Shown here: positions 13,700 through 22,063 of the stretch, piece after piece
Numbering within the stretch: the first letter of the stretch is position 1
Layout of the letters: the number at the start of each line of letters is the position of its first letter
Assembly: GCA_036006425.1 (NCBI GenBank)
Contig: DASYPQ010000002.1
Coordinates: forward strand, 1 to 64,000
Direction of reading: 5' to 3'
From: DASYPQ01 sp036006425
GTDB lineage: Bacteria; Planctomycetota; UBA1135; GCA-002686595
DNA: 64,000 nucleotides
Position numbers and translations under genes: made by a program
Notes under the pieces: generated by a model
Told to the model about the DNA's origin: nothing
Databases searched by the model: none
The model's input: the letters and a program-made list of their open reading frames with translations, nothing else

Positions 13700-15757
13700 A
13701 TGGACCTCTCCAGGGTGCGCAACATCGGAGTCGTGGCGCACATCGACGCCGGCAAGACGACGGTGTCGGAGCGCATCCTCTACGACGCCGGCGTCGAGCA
13801 CCGCATGGGCGAGGTCGACGAGGGCACGACGGTCCTCGACTGGATGGCCGAGGAGCGCGAGCGGGGGATCACGATCACCGCCGCGGCGACGACCATCCCG
13901 TGGAAGGGCCACACGATCAACCTGATCGACACGCCCGGGCACGTCGACTTCACGATCGAGGTCGAGCGGTCGCTGCGCGTCCTCGACGGCGCCGTGCTCG
14001 TCGTCGACGCGGTGATGGGGGTCCAGGCGCAGTCGGAGACCGTCTGGCGCCAGATGAAGAAGCACGGCGTGCCGTGCGTCGCGTTCGTGAACAAGCTCGA
14101 TCGGCCGGGAGCGGACTACCTGCGCGCGCTGAACGATCTCAAGAAGCGCCTGTCCGCGCGCGCCGTTCCCGTGCAGTACCCGATCCTCGGGGAGAACGGC
14201 GTCGAGGCGATCGTCGACCTCTTCTCGGGGCTCACGTGGAGGTTCTCCTCGAACCCGCCGCAGGCGCGGTCCGAGCGCGAGGACCTGCCTCCACGACTCG
14301 TGGACGAGATCGGCGTCCTGCGCGCCGAGCTCTTCGACGTCTTGTCCGAGGACGACGAGGGCTTGATCGCGGCGCTCCTCGAGGACCGGGAGCCCGACCT
14401 CGAGGCCGCGCACCGCGCGTTGCGCGCGCGCGTCCTCTCGGGATCGCTCGTGCCGGTCCTGTGCGGCGTCGCGCTGCGCAACGTCGGGATCCAGCCGCTG
14501 CTCGACGCCGTCGTCGCGTGGCTGCCTTCGCCGCTCGATCTGCCGCCCGTGCGCGGGAAGCATCCGGAGACGGGAGAGGAAGTCGCGCGCGCTCCGCGCG
14601 AGGACGAGCCGCTCGCGGCGCTCGCATTCAAGCTGCAGGCGCAGGCGCACGGCGACCTGACCTTCGTGCGCATCTACTCCGGGAGGATCGTGCCCGGCGC
14701 CGCGGTGTGGAACCCGCGCGCGCGGCGCTTCGAGAAGGTCGCGCGCGTGCTGCGGATGCACGCCGAATCGGGCGTCGCGCTCGACGCGGCCGGCCCGGGC
14801 GAGATCGTCGCGCTGACCGGTCTCAAGGTGACCGCGACCGGCGACACGCTGTGCGCGAAGGAAGCGCCGATCGCGCTGGAATCGCTGGAATTCCCGGACG
14901 CCGTGATCACGCTGACGATCGAGCCCGCGTCGGCCGGCGACCGCGACAAGCTGCGCGCGGCGCTCGCGCGGCTCGAGCACGAGGACCCGAGCTTCCACGT
15001 CCGCGAGGACGAGGACACGGGGCAGTGGCTGATCGCCGGGATGGGGGAGCTGCACCTCGAGGTCGTGCAGCACCGCCTCGCGAACGAGTTCAAGGTGAAG
15101 CAGAAGGTCGGCGCGCCGCGCGTCGCGTACCGCGAGGCCGTGCTCGCGCCCGGGCGCGGTCGCAGCCGCGTCGAGCGTCCGATCGGAGGCAGGGACGTGT
15201 TCGGCGACGTCGAGATCCTCGTCGCTCCCGACGAGACGCTGCTCGCGCCGCGCGTCGACTGGGACGAGCCCTGCCCGATCCCGGCGGCGTTCCGCAAGGC
15301 GATCGCCGAGACGCTCGCGCTCGACGCGCACACCGGACCGCGCTTCGGGTTCCCGCTGATTCGCGCGCGGATCCGCGTCGTCGGCGGAGCGAGCGATCCG
15401 CGCCGCGACTCCGAGATCGGCTTCGTGCAGGCCGCGAGCCAGGCCTTGCGCGAAGCGCTCTCCGCGGGAGCGATCGCGCTGTTCGAACCGCTGATGTCGT
15501 TCGAGATCCAGGCGCCGGGCGAGTTCTCGAGCGGCATCATCGCGGACCTGAACGCGCGCCGCGCCGAAGTGACCGAGGTGCAGGCCGACGGAGAGCTGCG
15601 CGTCGTGAAGGGCTCGGTCGCGCTGTCGAAGATGTTCGGCTACGCGTCCGCGGTGCGCTCGCTCAGCCAGGGCCGCGCGGGATTCAGCATGGAGCCCGCG
15701 GGCTTCCGCGAAGTCCCGGAGGCCGAGCTCGAGAGCCGCGGCCTCGTCTGGCACTGA
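13700..15757 (+). CDS. Divergent elongation factor G-type GTPase
   Basis: 685-aa translational GTPase with EF-G domain order. G1 is AHIDAGKT (13-20), followed by EERERGITIT, DTPGHVDFT with the catalytic His, and FVNKLDRPG. The C-terminal domain V has MFGYASAVRSLSQGR. It differs from canonical EF-G in domain IV: the usual GRGQ(Y/F) motif is missing, replaced by a segment around residue 485-500 reading GRSRVERPIGGRDVFG. GGxIPxEYxPA is also absent, and the ending reads QGRAGFSMEP. It may be a recycling or specialised EF-G (EF-G2 type) rather than the main translocase. There is no tuf nearby. A main EF-G elsewhere in the genome is expected but not visible. Confidence 0.82.
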   Translation: MDLSRVRNIGVVAHIDAGKTTVSERILYDAGVEHRMGEVDEGTTVLDWMAEERERGITITAAATTIPWKGHTINLIDTPGHVDFTIEVERSLRVLDGAVLVVDAVMGVQAQSETVWRQMKKHGVPCVAFVNKLDRPGADYLRALNDLKKRLSARAVPVQYPILGENGVEAIVDLFSGLTWRFSSNPPQARSEREDLPPRLVDEIGVLRAELFDVLSEDDEGLIAALLEDREPDLEAAHRALRARVLSGSLVPVLCGVALRNVGIQPLLDAVVAWLPSPLDLPPVRGKHPETGEEVARAPREDEPLAALAFKLQAQAHGDLTFVRIYSGRIVPGAAVWNPRARRFEKVARVLRMHAESGVALDAAGPGEIVALTGLKVTATGDTLCAKEAPIALESLEFPDAVITLTIEPASAGDRDKLRAALARLEHEDPSFHVREDEDTGQWLIAGMGELHLEVVQHRLANEFKVKQKVGAPRVAYREAVLAPGRGRSRVERPIGGRDVFGDVEILVAPDETLLAPRVDWDEPCPIPAAFRKAIAETLALDAHTGPRFGFPLIRARIRVVGGASDPRRDSEIGFVQAASQALREALSAGAIALFEPLMSFEIQAPGEFSSGIIADLNARRAEVTEVQADGELRVVKGSVALSKMFGYASAVRSLSQGRAGFSMEPAGFREVPEAELESRGLVWH

Positions 15758-15784
15758 GCGGTTCGGATCGAACCCCTTGTCATG

Positions 15785-15803
15785 GAACGGGTTGCACCCG
15801 TTC
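15785..15803 (+). terminator. Hairpin after the EF-G gene
   Basis: Perfect 8-bp inverted repeat, GAACGGGT (15785-15792) and ACCCGTTC (15796-15803), loop TGC, 28 nt after the EF-G stop. No T tract follows, so it is a terminator candidate only. The remaining spacer to 15888 shows no gene. Confidence 0.4.
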
Positions 15804-15888
15804 GAGGAGCTCGCATCCCGCCCCGGGATCCGGTACGGGTCGCGACCCCGCTCGCGAGCGCGCTCCGGATGCCCCGCGGCCTCCGTGA

Positions 15889-15917
15889 TTGACGCACCCC
15901 ACCCCTGCGGGTACTCT
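15889..15917 (+). promoter_or_regulatory. Main promoter of the S10-spc-alpha cluster
   Basis: TTGACG (15889-15894), 17-nt spacer, TACTCT (15912-15917). Predicted start near 15924, giving a ~120-nt leader before rpsJ. The leader holds a small GCGGGA...TCCCGC hairpin just upstream of the ribosome-binding AGAGAG. This is the only strong promoter seen before the ribosomal protein cluster. Confidence 0.7.
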
Positions 15918-16042
15918 CCTCGCCCCTTTCGCGCCGCGGCAACGCGCTGCGAACGGTTTTCGAACCCAACCCCGGAATCCAAGTCGTCGCGTTCGGGAGG
16001 GTCGCGGGAGCGTTTCCCGCCCCCTTCGCGTCCAGAGAGAGC

Positions 16043-16348
16043 ATGAAGGACAAGATCCAGATTCGCATGGAAGCCTACGACCACGAGGCGCTCGACCAGT
16101 CGGGCCTCGAGATCGTGGAAACCGCCAAGAGGACGGGGGCGCGCGTCGCCGGTCCGATCCCCTTGCCCACGCGGATCGAGCGGTACACGGTCCTGCGCTC
16201 GCCGTTCATCGACAAGAAGTCGCGGGAGCAGTTCGAGATCCGCACGCACAAACGACTCATCTACATCTCCGAGCCCACCAGCCAGACGGTGGACGCTCTG
16301 TCCAGCCTCAACATGCCTGCGGGCGTGGACATCCGCATCAAGGCCTGA
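16043..16348 (+). CDS. rpsJ: Ribosomal protein S10
   Basis: 30S protein and, in bacteria with NusB, a transcription antitermination factor; 101 aa, normal length. It contains THKRLIYISEP and PLPTRIERYTVLRSPFIDKKSREQ, the standard S10 signature. The ATG at 16043 is preceded by AGAGAG. It opens the S10 operon but is separated from rplC by an unusually long spacer of 296 nt. Confidence 0.98.
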   Translation: MKDKIQIRMEAYDHEALDQSGLEIVETAKRTGARVAGPIPLPTRIERYTVLRSPFIDKKSREQFEIRTHKRLIYISEPTSQTVDALSSLNMPAGVDIRIKA

Positions 16349-16644
16349 GACCAGGCCTCGAGCGCGTCGCGCGGGATCTCCCGCGCGACACGTCGGATCC
16401 GCCGCAGCACTCTTTCTCCCCCGGACGACCTCGCTTTCGGTGCGCGCGCTGGCGCGCGCATCGGTCGCGCTGGAAATCCAAATCCTGTCCGGACGTCGTC
16501 GACGTCTCCGCGCGCCGCGCGGGGACGGAGAAGCGTCCGGCGCGCCGCGTGGCCAGGCGTCTCGTTCGCCCGATCGCACCGCTCCCTCCGAGCGGGCCGG
16601 GCGGCACCTGGTCGAACCGGCGAAACTGACGAGTTCAAGGAATC
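16349..16644 (+). promoter_or_regulatory. Structured rpsJ-rplC intergenic spacer, possible internal leader/attenuator
   Basis: 296 nt without a gene, inside an operon where genes normally abut. It holds a perfect 10-bp GC hairpin (16366-16375 with 16380-16389, loop ATCT), then a pyrimidine-rich CTCTTTCTCCCCC stretch. A second perfect 8-bp hairpin follows (16441-16448 with 16453-16460), with further GC inverted repeats. In E. coli an S10-operon leader bound by L4 lies before rpsJ. Here an equivalent control element could lie after it; this is inference. No clear promoter is visible. Confidence 0.45.
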
Positions 16645-17292
16645 ATGACGCTGATCCTGGGACGCAAGCGCGGAATGACGCAGCTGTTCGCGGAAGACGG
16701 CACGGTCACGGGAGTGACCGTGGTGGAAGTCGGTCCGTGCGTAGTGACTCAAGTCCGCACGCGCGAGAAGGACGGGTACGACGCCGTCCAGCTCGGATAC
16801 GAGGACATCCCCGACAAGCGCTCGCGGAAGCCGCAGCTCGGCTCGTTCCGCAAGGCGAACACCGCGCCGAAGCGCTTCCTCCGCGAGGAACGCCTGGCGA
16901 CGCCGGCCGCGGTCGCCGTCGGCGACGCGGTCAAGGTCGACGCCTTCAAGCCCGGCGACCTCGTCGACGTCACGGGCACGATGAAGGGGCGCGGCTTCGC
17001 CGGCACGATCAAGCGCCACGGCTTCAGCCGCGGTCCCGAGACGCACGGCTGCATGAACGTGCGCGACCCGGGCTCGATGGCGAGCAAGCGCATCGGCAAG
17101 GTCATCAAGGGAAAGCGCCTCGGCGGCCACTACGGCGCCTCGCGCTCGACCGCCAAGAACCTCCGCGTCATCGAAGTCGACGCGCAGAAGAACCTGCTCT
17201 ACCTGTGCGGCGCCGTCGCCGGGCCGAGCAACGGCTTCGTCCAGGTGCGCACCGCCAAGACCGGCACGCGCAAGCCCAAGGTCCAGCACTGA
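16645..17292 (+). CDS. rplC: Ribosomal protein L3
   Basis: 50S assembly-initiator protein near the peptidyl transferase centre, 215 aa. It carries GRKRGMTQLFAEDG at the N-terminus, the GTMKGRGFAGTIKRHGFSRGPETHG loop reaching the catalytic centre, and GKRLGGHYGASRSTAKNLRV. The ATG at 16645 has CAAGGA upstream. rplD begins one base after its stop. Confidence 0.98.
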   Translation: MTLILGRKRGMTQLFAEDGTVTGVTVVEVGPCVVTQVRTREKDGYDAVQLGYEDIPDKRSRKPQLGSFRKANTAPKRFLREERLATPAAVAVGDAVKVDAFKPGDLVDVTGTMKGRGFAGTIKRHGFSRGPETHGCMNVRDPGSMASKRIGKVIKGKRLGGHYGASRSTAKNLRVIEVDAQKNLLYLCGAVAGPSNGFVQVRTAKTGTRKPKVQH

Positions 17293-17293
17293 C

Positions 17294-17932
17294 GTGAAGA
17301 TCCAAAGCTACAAGTCGGGCAAGCTCGGCCAGACCGAGTTCGACGGCGCGCCGTTCGGCGGCAAAGTGCGCCACCGTCTCCTCAAGGAGTCGGTGGTCAC
17401 CCACCAGCGCAACCAGCGCCAAGGCAACGCGCACACGCGCGGCCGCGACGACATCGCCGGCTCGCACAAGAAGCCCTGGAAGCAGAAACACACCGGGCGC
17501 GCGCGCGCGGGCGACCGCAAGTCGCCGATCTGGCGCGGCGGCGGCACGGTCTTCGGGCCGAAGCCGCGCGATTTCACGGTCCACATGCCGGCGAAGTCGC
17601 GCCGCGTCGCGCTGCGCTCGGCGCTCGCGGGCAAGCTCGCCGACGGCGAAGTCGTGATCGCGGACCTGCCGACCTTCGAGAAGCCCTCGGCGAAGGCCGG
17701 GCGCCAGCTGCTCCAGGATCTCGGCGCGCCGCGCCGCGTGCTCGTCGTCCTCGACAAGGCCGACGCGAACCTGTGGAAGTCCCTGCGCAACTTCCCGGGC
17801 GTCACCGTGCGCATCGCCGCCGAGCTGTGCGCGCACGACGTCGTCGCGGGCGGGCTGCTCGTGGCCGAGAAGGGCGCGATGAACGCGCTCGCGTCGCGCG
17901 TCGGCGTTCCGATCGAGGGAGGTGCCGCATGA
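17294..17932 (+). CDS. rplD: Ribosomal protein L4
   Basis: 50S exit-tunnel protein, 212 aa, starting with GTG at 17294, one base after the rplC stop. The tunnel loop region GNAHTRGRDDIAGSHKKPWKQKHTGRARAG is present with a short insertion compared with E. coli, followed by GGGTVFGPKPRDF. L4 is the autogenous repressor of the S10 operon in E. coli. Its stop overlaps the rplW start (ATGA). Confidence 0.97.
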   Translation: MKIQSYKSGKLGQTEFDGAPFGGKVRHRLLKESVVTHQRNQRQGNAHTRGRDDIAGSHKKPWKQKHTGRARAGDRKSPIWRGGGTVFGPKPRDFTVHMPAKSRRVALRSALAGKLADGEVVIADLPTFEKPSAKAGRQLLQDLGAPRRVLVVLDKADANLWKSLRNFPGVTVRIAAELCAHDVVAGGLLVAEKGAMNALASRVGVPIEGGAA

Positions 17933-18219
17933 CGAACGTCGATCGTCTCTACCACGTCCTCCAGGCGCCCGTCCTCACCGAGAAGGGCACCGACGACACG
18001 GCCGACCGCAACGCCTACCACTTCCGCGTCCCCGTCGACGCGAACAAGATCGAGGTGCGCCAGGCCGTCGAGCGCCTCTTCAAGGTCAAGGTCGTGCGCG
18101 TGAACACGCTGCGCGTCTCCGGCAAGGCGCGCCGTCGCGGATACACCGCGGGGCGCACGCCGGACTGGAAGAAGGCGATGGTCACCCTCCGCGAAGGCGA
18201 CACCATCGAGATCCTGTAG
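17929..18219 (+). CDS. rplW: Ribosomal protein L23
   Basis: 50S protein at the tunnel exit, docking site for trigger factor and SRP; 96 aa. It shows APVLTEKGTD, YHFRVPVDANKIEVRQAVERLFKVKVVRVNT and the basic KARRRGYTAGRTPDWKKA loop. ATG at 17929 overlaps the L4 stop and has GAGGGAGG 5 nt upstream, fixing the start. Confidence 0.97.
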   Translation: MTNVDRLYHVLQAPVLTEKGTDDTADRNAYHFRVPVDANKIEVRQAVERLFKVKVVRVNTLRVSGKARRRGYTAGRTPDWKKAMVTLREGDTIEIL

Positions 18220-18240
18220 CCGTCCGGCGAAGAACCACCC

Positions 18241-19083
18241 ATGGCCATCAAGCAATACCGACCGACCTCACCCGGACGCCGCACCGGCAACGTCCTCGAC
18301 TACGCCGAGATCACGAGCACGACGCCGGAGCGCAGCCTGCTCCGCCCGATGCGCAAGACCGGCGGCCGGAACAACCACGGTCACCTGACGCGCCGTCACC
18401 GCGGCGGCGGCAACAAGCGCCGGTACCGCGTCCTCGACTTCAAGCGCGACAAGGACGGCATTCCGGCCCGCATCGCGTCGATCGAGTACGACCCGAACCG
18501 CTCGGCGAACATCGCGCTCGTGCACTACGCCGACGGCGAGAAGCGCTACATCGTGGCGCCCCTCGGGATCCAGGTCGGCCAGACGATCGCGTCGGGCGCG
18601 GGCTCGGAGCCTCTCGTCGGCAACACGCTCACGCTCGCCGACATCCCGGTCGGCCTCGAGATCCACAACATCGAGCTCTCCCCCGGTCGCGGCGGGCAGC
18701 TGTGCCGCTCGGCCGGCTCCGTCGCGCAGCTCACCGCGCGCGAAGGCGAGTACGCGGTCGTGATGCTCTCGTCGGGCGAGCTGCGCAAGATCCACATCCG
18801 CTGCCGCGCGACCGTCGGTCGCATCGGCAACACGGACCACCAGAACGTCAGCCTTGGCAAGGCCGGTCGCAAGCGCCACATGGGCCACCGCCCGTCCGTC
18901 CGCGGCACGGCTCAGAACCCGGTCGACCACCCGATGGGCGGCGGCGAGGGTCGCACGGCCGGCGGACGCCATCCCTGCTCCCCGAGCGGCGTGCTCGCGA
19001 AGGGCGGCAAGACGCGCCGCCGCAACCATCCGACGAACAAGTTCATCATGCGGCGCCGCAAGCCGGGTCCGCACCACGCCTAG
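18241..19083 (+). CDS. rplB: Ribosomal protein L2
   Basis: 50S protein essential for peptidyl transferase and subunit joining, 280 aa (usual 273-280). It contains the N-terminal AIKQYRPTSPGRR, RRHRGGGNKRRYRVLDFKRDKDGIPA, and the C-terminal NPVDHPMGGGEGR with the conserved histidine of the L2 active-site loop. It lies 21 nt after rplW and 29 nt before rpsS. Confidence 0.98.
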   Translation: MAIKQYRPTSPGRRTGNVLDYAEITSTTPERSLLRPMRKTGGRNNHGHLTRRHRGGGNKRRYRVLDFKRDKDGIPARIASIEYDPNRSANIALVHYADGEKRYIVAPLGIQVGQTIASGAGSEPLVGNTLTLADIPVGLEIHNIELSPGRGGQLCRSAGSVAQLTAREGEYAVVMLSSGELRKIHIRCRATVGRIGNTDHQNVSLGKAGRKRHMGHRPSVRGTAQNPVDHPMGGGEGRTAGGRHPCSPSGVLAKGGKTRRRNHPTNKFIMRRRKPGPHHA

Positions 19084-19112
19084 ACCCAGAGGACAACGGA
19101 AGCCACCACGCC

Positions 19113-19409
19113 ATGGGCCGCAGCACCAAGAAGGGACCCTTCATCGACGAGCACCTCCTCAAGAAGGTGGCCGCCGAGGTCAAGAAGGGCACTCGCAACC
19201 CGATCAAGACCTGGTCGCGTCGCAGCACGATCCCCCCCGATTTCATCGGGCACACGTTCATGGTCCACAACGGGCGCCAGCACCTGAAGGTGGTCGTCAC
19301 CGAGGACATGGTCGGGCACAAGCTCGGAGAGTTCGCGCACACGCGCGTCTTCCGCGGGCACACGAACCGCAAGGAAACCGAGACGAAGGAAGGAGCGCCG
19401 GCGGAATGA
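19113..19409 (+). CDS. rpsS: Ribosomal protein S19
   Basis: 30S head protein, 98 aa. It carries MGRSTKKGPFIDEHLLKK, TWSRRSTIPPDFIGHTFMVHNGRQH and GEFAHTRVFRGHT. The ATG at 19113 is the conserved start. Its TGA overlaps the rplV start (ATGA). A short acidic/basic C-terminal extension follows the conserved part. Confidence 0.98.
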   Translation: MGRSTKKGPFIDEHLLKKVAAEVKKGTRNPIKTWSRRSTIPPDFIGHTFMVHNGRQHLKVVVTEDMVGHKLGEFAHTRVFRGHTNRKETETKEGAPAE

Positions 19410-19954
19410 GCGCCGTCAAGGAATTCAGCGCGCGCCATCGCTTCGCGCACATCACCGCGCGCAAGGCCCGCTACGTCGCCGACCTGATCCGCGGGCGCAG
19501 CGTCAACGAGGCCCTCGAGCTCCTGCAGTTCACGCCGAACCGCGGTTCGACGTTCTACGTCAAGGTCCTGCGCTCCGCGATCGCCAACGCGAGCCACGAC
19601 GAGGCGGTGAACATCAACCGCCTGTTCGTCTCCGAGTGCCGCGCCGACGACGGCCCGCTCCTGCAGAATCGCCTGCGCTACCGGCCGGGCCCCCAGGGGC
19701 GCGCGATGCCGTTCGCGAAGCGCATGTCGCACCTGCTCGTCAAGGTGCGCGAGATCGACGGCGCCGATCCGAGGAAGAAGGGGTCGATCGACGAGCCCGC
19801 CGCGGAAGCCTCGGCTCCGGAGACCCCGACGAAGGGCAAGAAGGCCGCGCCGAAGAAGAAGAAGGCCGCGCCCGCGCAGGCGAAGACCGCGGGCAAGCCC
19901 GCGAAGAAGCCCGCCAAGGGCAAGAAGAGTGAAGGGGAGGGGAAGAAGGCCTGA
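19406..19954 (+). CDS. rplV: Ribosomal protein L22 with long basic C-terminal tail
   Basis: 50S tunnel-wall protein. The first ~115 residues are a normal L22 (FAHITARKARYVADLIRGRSVNEALELLQF, RPGPQGRAMPFAKRMSHLLV). The remaining ~65 residues are a low-complexity Lys/Ala/Pro tail, giving 182 aa against the usual 110-120. The beta-hairpin of the tunnel, RAMPFAKR, is intact. The start overlaps the S19 stop. The tail would sit on the cytosolic 50S surface; no function can be read. Confidence 0.96.
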   Translation: MSAVKEFSARHRFAHITARKARYVADLIRGRSVNEALELLQFTPNRGSTFYVKVLRSAIANASHDEAVNINRLFVSECRADDGPLLQNRLRYRPGPQGRAMPFAKRMSHLLVKVREIDGADPRKKGSIDEPAAEASAPETPTKGKKAAPKKKKAAPAQAKTAGKPAKKPAKGKKSEGEGKKA

Positions 19955-19966
19955 CGGCCGACGCTC

Positions 19967-20707
19967 ATGGGACAAAAGATCCACCCGACCGGCTTCCGCC
20001 TCGCGACCATCGAGCCCTGGCGCTCGCGCTGGTACGCAGGCAAGAAGGACTTCAAGCGTTTCCTCCTCCAGGACAGGGACATCCGCGCGCACGTCTCCAA
20101 GGAGTTCGGCTCCGCCGGCATCGCGCGCATCGAGATCGAACGCACGAGCGAAGCCGTCAACGTAATCATCCACACGGCGCGCCCCGGCGTGCTCGTCGGA
20201 CGCAAGGGCGTCCGCGTCGACGAGCTCAAGAAGGAGCTCCAGGCGATCACGGGCACGACCTGCCACCTGACGCTGCACGAGATCAAGCGCCCCGAGCTCG
20301 AGTCGAAGCTCGTGGCGGAAGTGATCGCCGAAGCGCTCGAGAAGCGCATGGCGTTCCGCCGCGCGATGAAGCGCGCGATCCAGACGACGATCCAGGCCGG
20401 CGCGAAGGGCATCAAGGTCGAGCTGAACGGCCGACTCGGCGGTGCGGAAATGGCCCGGCAGGCTAAGGAGCGCGAAGGTCGCGTTCCGCTCTCGACGCTG
20501 CAGGCGAACGTCGACTACGGCACTGCGCTCGCGCAGACGACGTACGGCACCCTCGGCGTCAAGGTGTGGATCTACAAGGGCGAGATCGAGCGCGGCCAGA
20601 AGGTCGACTTCCGCGCCTCGCAGACGACCGCGGTGCGCAGCGAGCGCCCGCGAGGACCGCGTCCGAATGCTCCCGCGAAGGAGGTGCGTCATGGCTCTGA
20701 TGCCTAA
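19967..20707 (+). CDS. rpsC: Ribosomal protein S3
   Basis: 30S head protein at the mRNA entry channel, 246 aa. It has MGQKIHPTGFRL, the KH domain with VLVGRKGVRVDELKKEL, and LNGRLGGAEMARQAKEREGRVPLSTLQANVDYG. The C-terminus is extended by ~20 Arg/Pro-rich residues. It overlaps the rplP start by 17 nt. Confidence 0.98.
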   Translation: MGQKIHPTGFRLATIEPWRSRWYAGKKDFKRFLLQDRDIRAHVSKEFGSAGIARIEIERTSEAVNVIIHTARPGVLVGRKGVRVDELKKELQAITGTTCHLTLHEIKRPELESKLVAEVIAEALEKRMAFRRAMKRAIQTTIQAGAKGIKVELNGRLGGAEMARQAKEREGRVPLSTLQANVDYGTALAQTTYGTLGVKVWIYKGEIERGQKVDFRASQTTAVRSERPRGPRPNAPAKEVRHGSDA

Positions 20708-21110
20708 ACGGACGAAGTTCCGGAAAGCCCACCGCGGAAGATTGAAGGGGATTGCGACGCGCGGTCACCGCGTTTCGTTCGGCGACTTCGGTCTGCAGTC
20801 GCTCGACTACTGCTGGCTGTCGGGCCGCCAGATCGAGGCGGGTCGCGTCGCGGCGAGCCGCGCGACGGACGGACAGGCGCGCGTGTGGATCCGCGTCTTC
20901 CCGCACAAGCCGATCTCCTCCAAGCCCGCCGAAGTGCGCATGGGCACGGGCAAGGGCGAAGTCGAGTTCTGGGCCGCCGAGATCAAGCCGGGCACCGTGA
21001 TCATGGAGCTCGGCGGACTGACGGAAGAGAAGGCGCGCTCGGCGTTCAAGCGCGTCGCTCACAAGCTGCCCATCAAGGTCAAGATGATCCGCCGCCTTCC
21101 GACCTCCTGA
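20691..21110 (+). CDS. rplP: Ribosomal protein L16
   Basis: 50S protein organising the A-site tRNA elbow region, 139 aa. It carries MPKRTKFRKAHRGRLKG, GRQIEAGRVAASRAT, RVFPHKPISSKPAEVRMGTGKG. ATG at 20691 was chosen because AAGGAGGT lies 5 nt upstream; a second in-frame ATG at 20700 would give the commoner MPKRTKF start. The gene overlaps the end of rpsC by 17 nt. Confidence 0.97.
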   Translation: MALMPKRTKFRKAHRGRLKGIATRGHRVSFGDFGLQSLDYCWLSGRQIEAGRVAASRATDGQARVWIRVFPHKPISSKPAEVRMGTGKGEVEFWAAEIKPGTVIMELGGLTEEKARSAFKRVAHKLPIKVKMIRRLPTS

Positions 21111-21126
21111 GCTGGACACGAGAGAC

Positions 21127-21336
21127 ATGAAGATCGAGGAAATCCGAGGCAAGAGCGACGTCGAACTCGGCGCGGTGTTCGGGGCCATGAAGAAGGAGCT
21201 CTTCGACATGCGCTTCAAGTCCGCGTCCCAGAGCCTTCCCGACCCGTCGCGGATCCGCACGCTCCGCCGCACGATCGCGCGGATGGGCACCGTCGTGCGC
21301 GAACGCGAACTCGGCCGGAACGCGAAGGCAAGCTAG
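21127..21336 (+). CDS. rpmC: Ribosomal protein L29
   Basis: Small two-helix 50S protein at the tunnel exit, 69 aa. MKIEEIRGKSDVELGAVFGAMKKELFDMRF and the IRTLRRTIARMGTVVRER helix fit L29. It lies 16 nt after rplP and 8 nt before rpsQ, with GAGAGA before the ATG. Confidence 0.95.
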   Translation: MKIEEIRGKSDVELGAVFGAMKKELFDMRFKSASQSLPDPSRIRTLRRTIARMGTVVRERELGRNAKAS

Positions 21337-21344
21337 AGACCGCC

Positions 21345-21698
21345 ATGAACCCGACACGCAACGACCGTCGCACCCTCGAAGGCACCGTCACGAGCGATCT
21401 CTGCTCGAAGACGATCACCGTCGAGGTGGAGCGCACCTACAAGCATCCGAAGTACAAGAAGTACGTCCGCAAGGTCGCGCGCTACCACGCCCACGACGAG
21501 AAGGACGAGGCGAAGAAGGGCGATCGCGTCGAGCTCCGCGCGTGCCGGCCGCTCTCGAAGACGAAGCGCTGGCTCCTCGTGCGCGTGATCGCGCGCGCCG
21601 CCGAGGTCGCGTCGCTCGAGACCGTCACCGGCCTCGTCGACACCGGGATCCCGACTCCGAAGGCCGGTGCAGCCGGCCCGACCGGAGGTGCCTCTTGA
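21345..21698 (+). CDS. rpsQ: Ribosomal protein S17
   Basis: 30S primary rRNA-binding protein, 117 aa (usual ~85), with ~30 extra C-terminal Ala/Gly/Pro-rich residues. The OB-fold core shows LEGTVTSDLCSKTITVEVERTYKHPKYKKYVRK, YHAHDEKDEAKKGDRVELRACRPLSKTKRWLLV. The stop overlaps the TTG start of rplN. Confidence 0.96.
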   Translation: MNPTRNDRRTLEGTVTSDLCSKTITVEVERTYKHPKYKKYVRKVARYHAHDEKDEAKKGDRVELRACRPLSKTKRWLLVRVIARAAEVASLETVTGLVDTGIPTPKAGAAGPTGGAS

Positions 21699-22063
21699 TC
21701 CAGATGCAGACGTTCCTCGACGTCGCCGACAACACCGGCGCGCGTCTCGTCCAGTGCATCAAGGTGCTCGGCGGAACGCACCGCCGCACCGCGGGCCTCG
21801 GCGACATCATCGTCGTCTCCGTCAAGAAGTCGCTGCCGACCTCGGAGTTCAAGCAAGGCAGCGTGGCGAAGGGCGTCATCGTGCGCGTGAAGCACAACAC
21901 CCGCCGCTCGGACGGCTCCTACGTCCGCTTCGACCGCAACGCGCTCGTGCTGATCGACCCCGAAGGAAATCCGAAAGGCACGCGCATCTTCGGCGCGGTC
22001 GCGCGCGAGCTGCGCGAACGCAACTTCATGAAGATCATCTCGCTCGCGCAGGAGGTCGTGTGA
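21695..22063 (+). CDS. rplN: Ribosomal protein L14 (TTG start)
   Basis: 50S protein contacting the subunit interface, exactly the family length of 122 aa if translation starts at the TTG at 21695. This start reproduces the conserved MIQxxTxLxVADNTGA N-terminus and has GGAGG 7 nt upstream (21683-21687). The in-frame ATG at 21704 would remove three conserved residues. TTG overlaps the S17 stop (TTGA), so translation is coupled. Confidence 0.96.
   Translation: MIQMQTFLDVADNTGARLVQCIKVLGGTHRRTAGLGDIIVVSVKKSLPTSEFKQGSVAKGVIVRVKHNTRRSDGSYVRFDRNALVLIDPEGNPKGTRIFGAVARELRERNFMKIISLAQEVV

Noticed and set aside
15785..15803. Possible small structured RNA or tRNA fragment after EF-G
   Set aside because: Only a simple hairpin; no cloverleaf arms or tRNA T loop could be drawn.
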